DNA of 64,000 nucleotides. It comes from Bog-756 sp963701325. Its GTDB lineage: Bacteria; Actinomycetota; Acidimicrobiia; Acidimicrobiales; RAAP-2. The notes under the pieces are model-generated. The model was not told the origin of the DNA, did not search any database, and worked only from the letters and a program-made list of their open reading frames with translations. The position numbers and the translations under genes were made by a program. The stretch is taken from assembly GCA_963701325.1 (NCBI GenBank), contig OY969604.1, positions 2,852,001-2,916,000 of the forward strand, written 5' to 3'. Shown one piece after another: positions 62,802-64,000 of the stretch (the stretch's first letter is position 1; every line of letters starts with the position of its first letter).

Positions 62802-64000
62802 TCAGTAGAGGGCCCAGGCCGCTGCGACGTCCGGCGCGAGCACGCTGGTGATGTCGTCGTCGGCGATCGTCCGGGTGCGGGCCGAGTCTTCGTCCCGGCC
62901 GTCGGGCCGCTCGGGGGACGGGTCGTCGACCGTCTCTGCGACCTCCGACGTGCCGATCGAGTCGATCTGATCGATCGGGTTCTGATGATCGGTCGGGTCG
63001 GGATCGATCGGGTCGAGGTCGCTCCAGACCGGGGCGACCGGCTCGGCGGTCTGGTCGGCGGATGCCATCGGCTCGTCGATCTCGTCGAGCGACAGCACAG
63101 GCTCGTCGAGCGACAGCACAGGCTCGTCGCTCTCGAAGACGGACGCCATCGTCGCCACCGTCTCGTCGACCGACACCACGGTGCCGTCGCTCTCGAAGAC
63201 GGATGTCATCGGCTCGTCGCTCTCGCCCAACGACACCACCGGCTCATCGCTCTCGTAGAGCGACTCCGTCGGCGCGTGGATCTCGTCGACCGACACCACG
63301 CTCCCATCGAACGACGCGACGCCCTCGTCGAACGACGCGACGGACTCGTGGCTCTCGAAGGTGGATGCGATCGGTGCGCCGCTCTCGTCGGCCGACGGAC
63401 CGTGCTCGACGACGCCCGCAGAGGACGAGTGGCTCTCGAACGCGGAGGCAATGGCCGCGACGCTCTCGTCCAGCGACACCAGGGTCCCGTCAGCCGGGGC
63501 GCTCTCGTCGAGCGACACCAGAGGCTCATCGCTCTCGTCGGCGTGTCCGTTCCGACCGACGACCGCAAGGGTGAGGCCGAGGCCCACCGAGCTGTCGACC
63601 AGGACGGGCATCGTCGACGCCTCTCTGGCCGTCTGCATGGCCGCGCTGAGCGCTTTTGCAGTGGCCGAGGCGATGCGCTTGTGCCCCTCGTCCCCGGGGT
63701 GGATCCCGTCCGCCAGGTGCTCTGGGCTGATGATGTCCTCGCCGGCCACCAGCGAGAGCATGGTGTCGCCGGAGACGATCCGATCACGGGTGGCGGCCTC
63801 GACGGCATCCCGCAGGTCCACGAGCGTGGCGCCGAGCTTGTTCGGGGTGTGCTCGGCATCGGTGCGTCGGATCGGGCTGATCACGACCATCGGCGTCGTG
63901 GGATGCCCGCTCCGGACCAGTGCCAGGAATCCGCGGACGCTCTCGAAGAGCATGGGCGCGCTGTGGGGCGTCCGGGTCCAGCAATTGGCCCCGTAGGCGA
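62802..64000 (-). CDS. SGNH hydrolase domain with long acidic repeat tail (N-terminus outside window)
   Basis: The gene runs past the right edge; the visible part begins AYGANCWTRTPHSAPM. GANC and VVISPIRRT belong to the SGNH hydrolase core, and LADGIHPGDEGHKRIA is block V with the catalytic Asp and His. From about 63540 the protein continues for ~245 residues of Asp/Glu/Ser/Val repeats (ESDEPV, SLDES, FESDE) and a tail ending ALY. Such an acidic disordered region on an esterase is unusual. The stop at 62802 is followed by a small CGGAC/GTCCG hairpin. Confidence 0.75.
   Translation of the reverse strand, partial: AYGANCWTRTPHSAPMLFESVRGFLALVRSGHPTTPMVVISPIRRTDAEHTPNKLGATLVDLRDAVEAATRDRIVSGDTMLSLVAGEDIISPEHLADGIHPGDEGHKRIASATAKALSAAMQTAREASTMPVLVDSSVGLGLTLAVVGRNGHADESDEPLVSLDESAPADGTLVSLDESVAAIASAFESHSSSAGVVEHGPSADESGAPIASTFESHESVASFDEGVASFDGSVVSVDEIHAPTESLYESDEPVVSLGESDEPMTSVFESDGTVVSVDETVATMASVFESDEPVLSLDEPVLSLDEIDEPMASADQTAEPVAPVWSDLDPIDPDPTDHQNPIDQIDSIGTSEVAETVDDPSPERPDGRDEDSARTRTIADDDITSVLAPDVAAAWALY
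63010..63540 (-). repeat. Degenerate acidic repeats (ESDEPV / VSLDES units) in the SGNH protein
   Basis: Units such as ESDEPLVSLDES, ESDEPVVSLGES, ESDEPMTSVFES and ESDEPVLSLDEPVLSLDE follow one another with irregular spacing. The DNA is rich in CTCGTCG and CTCTCGAAG on the plus strand, with one exact tandem doubling of the LSLDEPV unit near 63095-63130. Confidence 0.75.

Noticed and set aside
63010..63540. CRISPR-like array
   Set aside because: Units are irregular in length, lie in frame within a coding sequence and vary by codon; no constant repeat with unique spacers.

Overview
The window is high-GC actinobacterial DNA. It carries F420-type oxidoreductases, an actinobacterial qcrCAB/ctaCDEF respiratory chain, a DesA3-like desaturase with its reductase, a KstR-like TetR regulator, and many genes whose -10 box (TANNNT) lies about 7 nt before the start codon (leaderless transcripts). 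A secreted protein with tandem GYWLV..DGGVFAFGDA repeats, a type I associate with Acidimicrobiia, makes an uncultured or environmental acidimicrobial lineage my best guess. This is inference; no rRNA or other marker is present.

Layout. 1-4.6 kb: truncated ClC channel gene with a tiny membrane ORF in front, a frameshifted PLDc_N/SHOCT protein, an unknown membrane protein, an APC permease and a relic of an arylsulfatase. 4.6-11.8 kb: cytochrome bd locus cydD-cydC-cydA-cydB, then a formylglycine-generating enzyme. 11.9-19.6 kb: a 1090-residue phosphoesterase-like/DUF2156 membrane fusion, acetyl-CoA synthetase and a HAD-like protein. 17.8-23.1 kb: heme operon hemE-hemH-hemG ending in an apolipoprotein N-acyltransferase homologue; helD diverges from it. 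25.7-37.2 kb: aerobic respiration, with ctaE-qcrC-qcrA-qcrB on the plus strand and ctaC-ctaD-ctaF on the minus strand. Between them sits a fatty acid desaturase/reductase pair with a divergent TetR regulator; a tatA gene follows. 37.3-49.1 kb: lipid and miscellaneous metabolism (crotonase, thiolase-like protein, GH1 glycosidase, nitronate monooxygenase, MFS and ABC exporters, two divergent TetR regulators, a cyclase). 49.3-52.4 kb: secreted CAP/repeat protein, a divergent MarR pair and a VOC protein. 52.4-62.7 kb: catabolic operons (aldehyde dehydrogenase with a frameshift, D-aminoacylase-like amidohydrolase, LLM oxidoreductase, two acyl-CoA dehydrogenases, amidohydrolase_2, SDR) with an MscS channel between them. 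62.8-64 kb: an SGNH hydrolase with a long acidic repeat tail, cut by the window edge.

How they fit. The window encodes two terminal oxidase branches (bc1-aa3 and bd), part of the heme supply, membrane lipid modification (desaturation, possible aminoacyl-lipid synthesis, lipoprotein acylation) and acyl-CoA catabolism. The most unusual features are regulatory: short leaderless ORFs directly before tetR, hemE and marR, a 16-bp triplication at the marR start, and palindromic operators placed on the promoters of the desaturase, marR and catabolic units. I found no CRISPR array, tRNA, rRNA, insertion sequence or obvious defence system.
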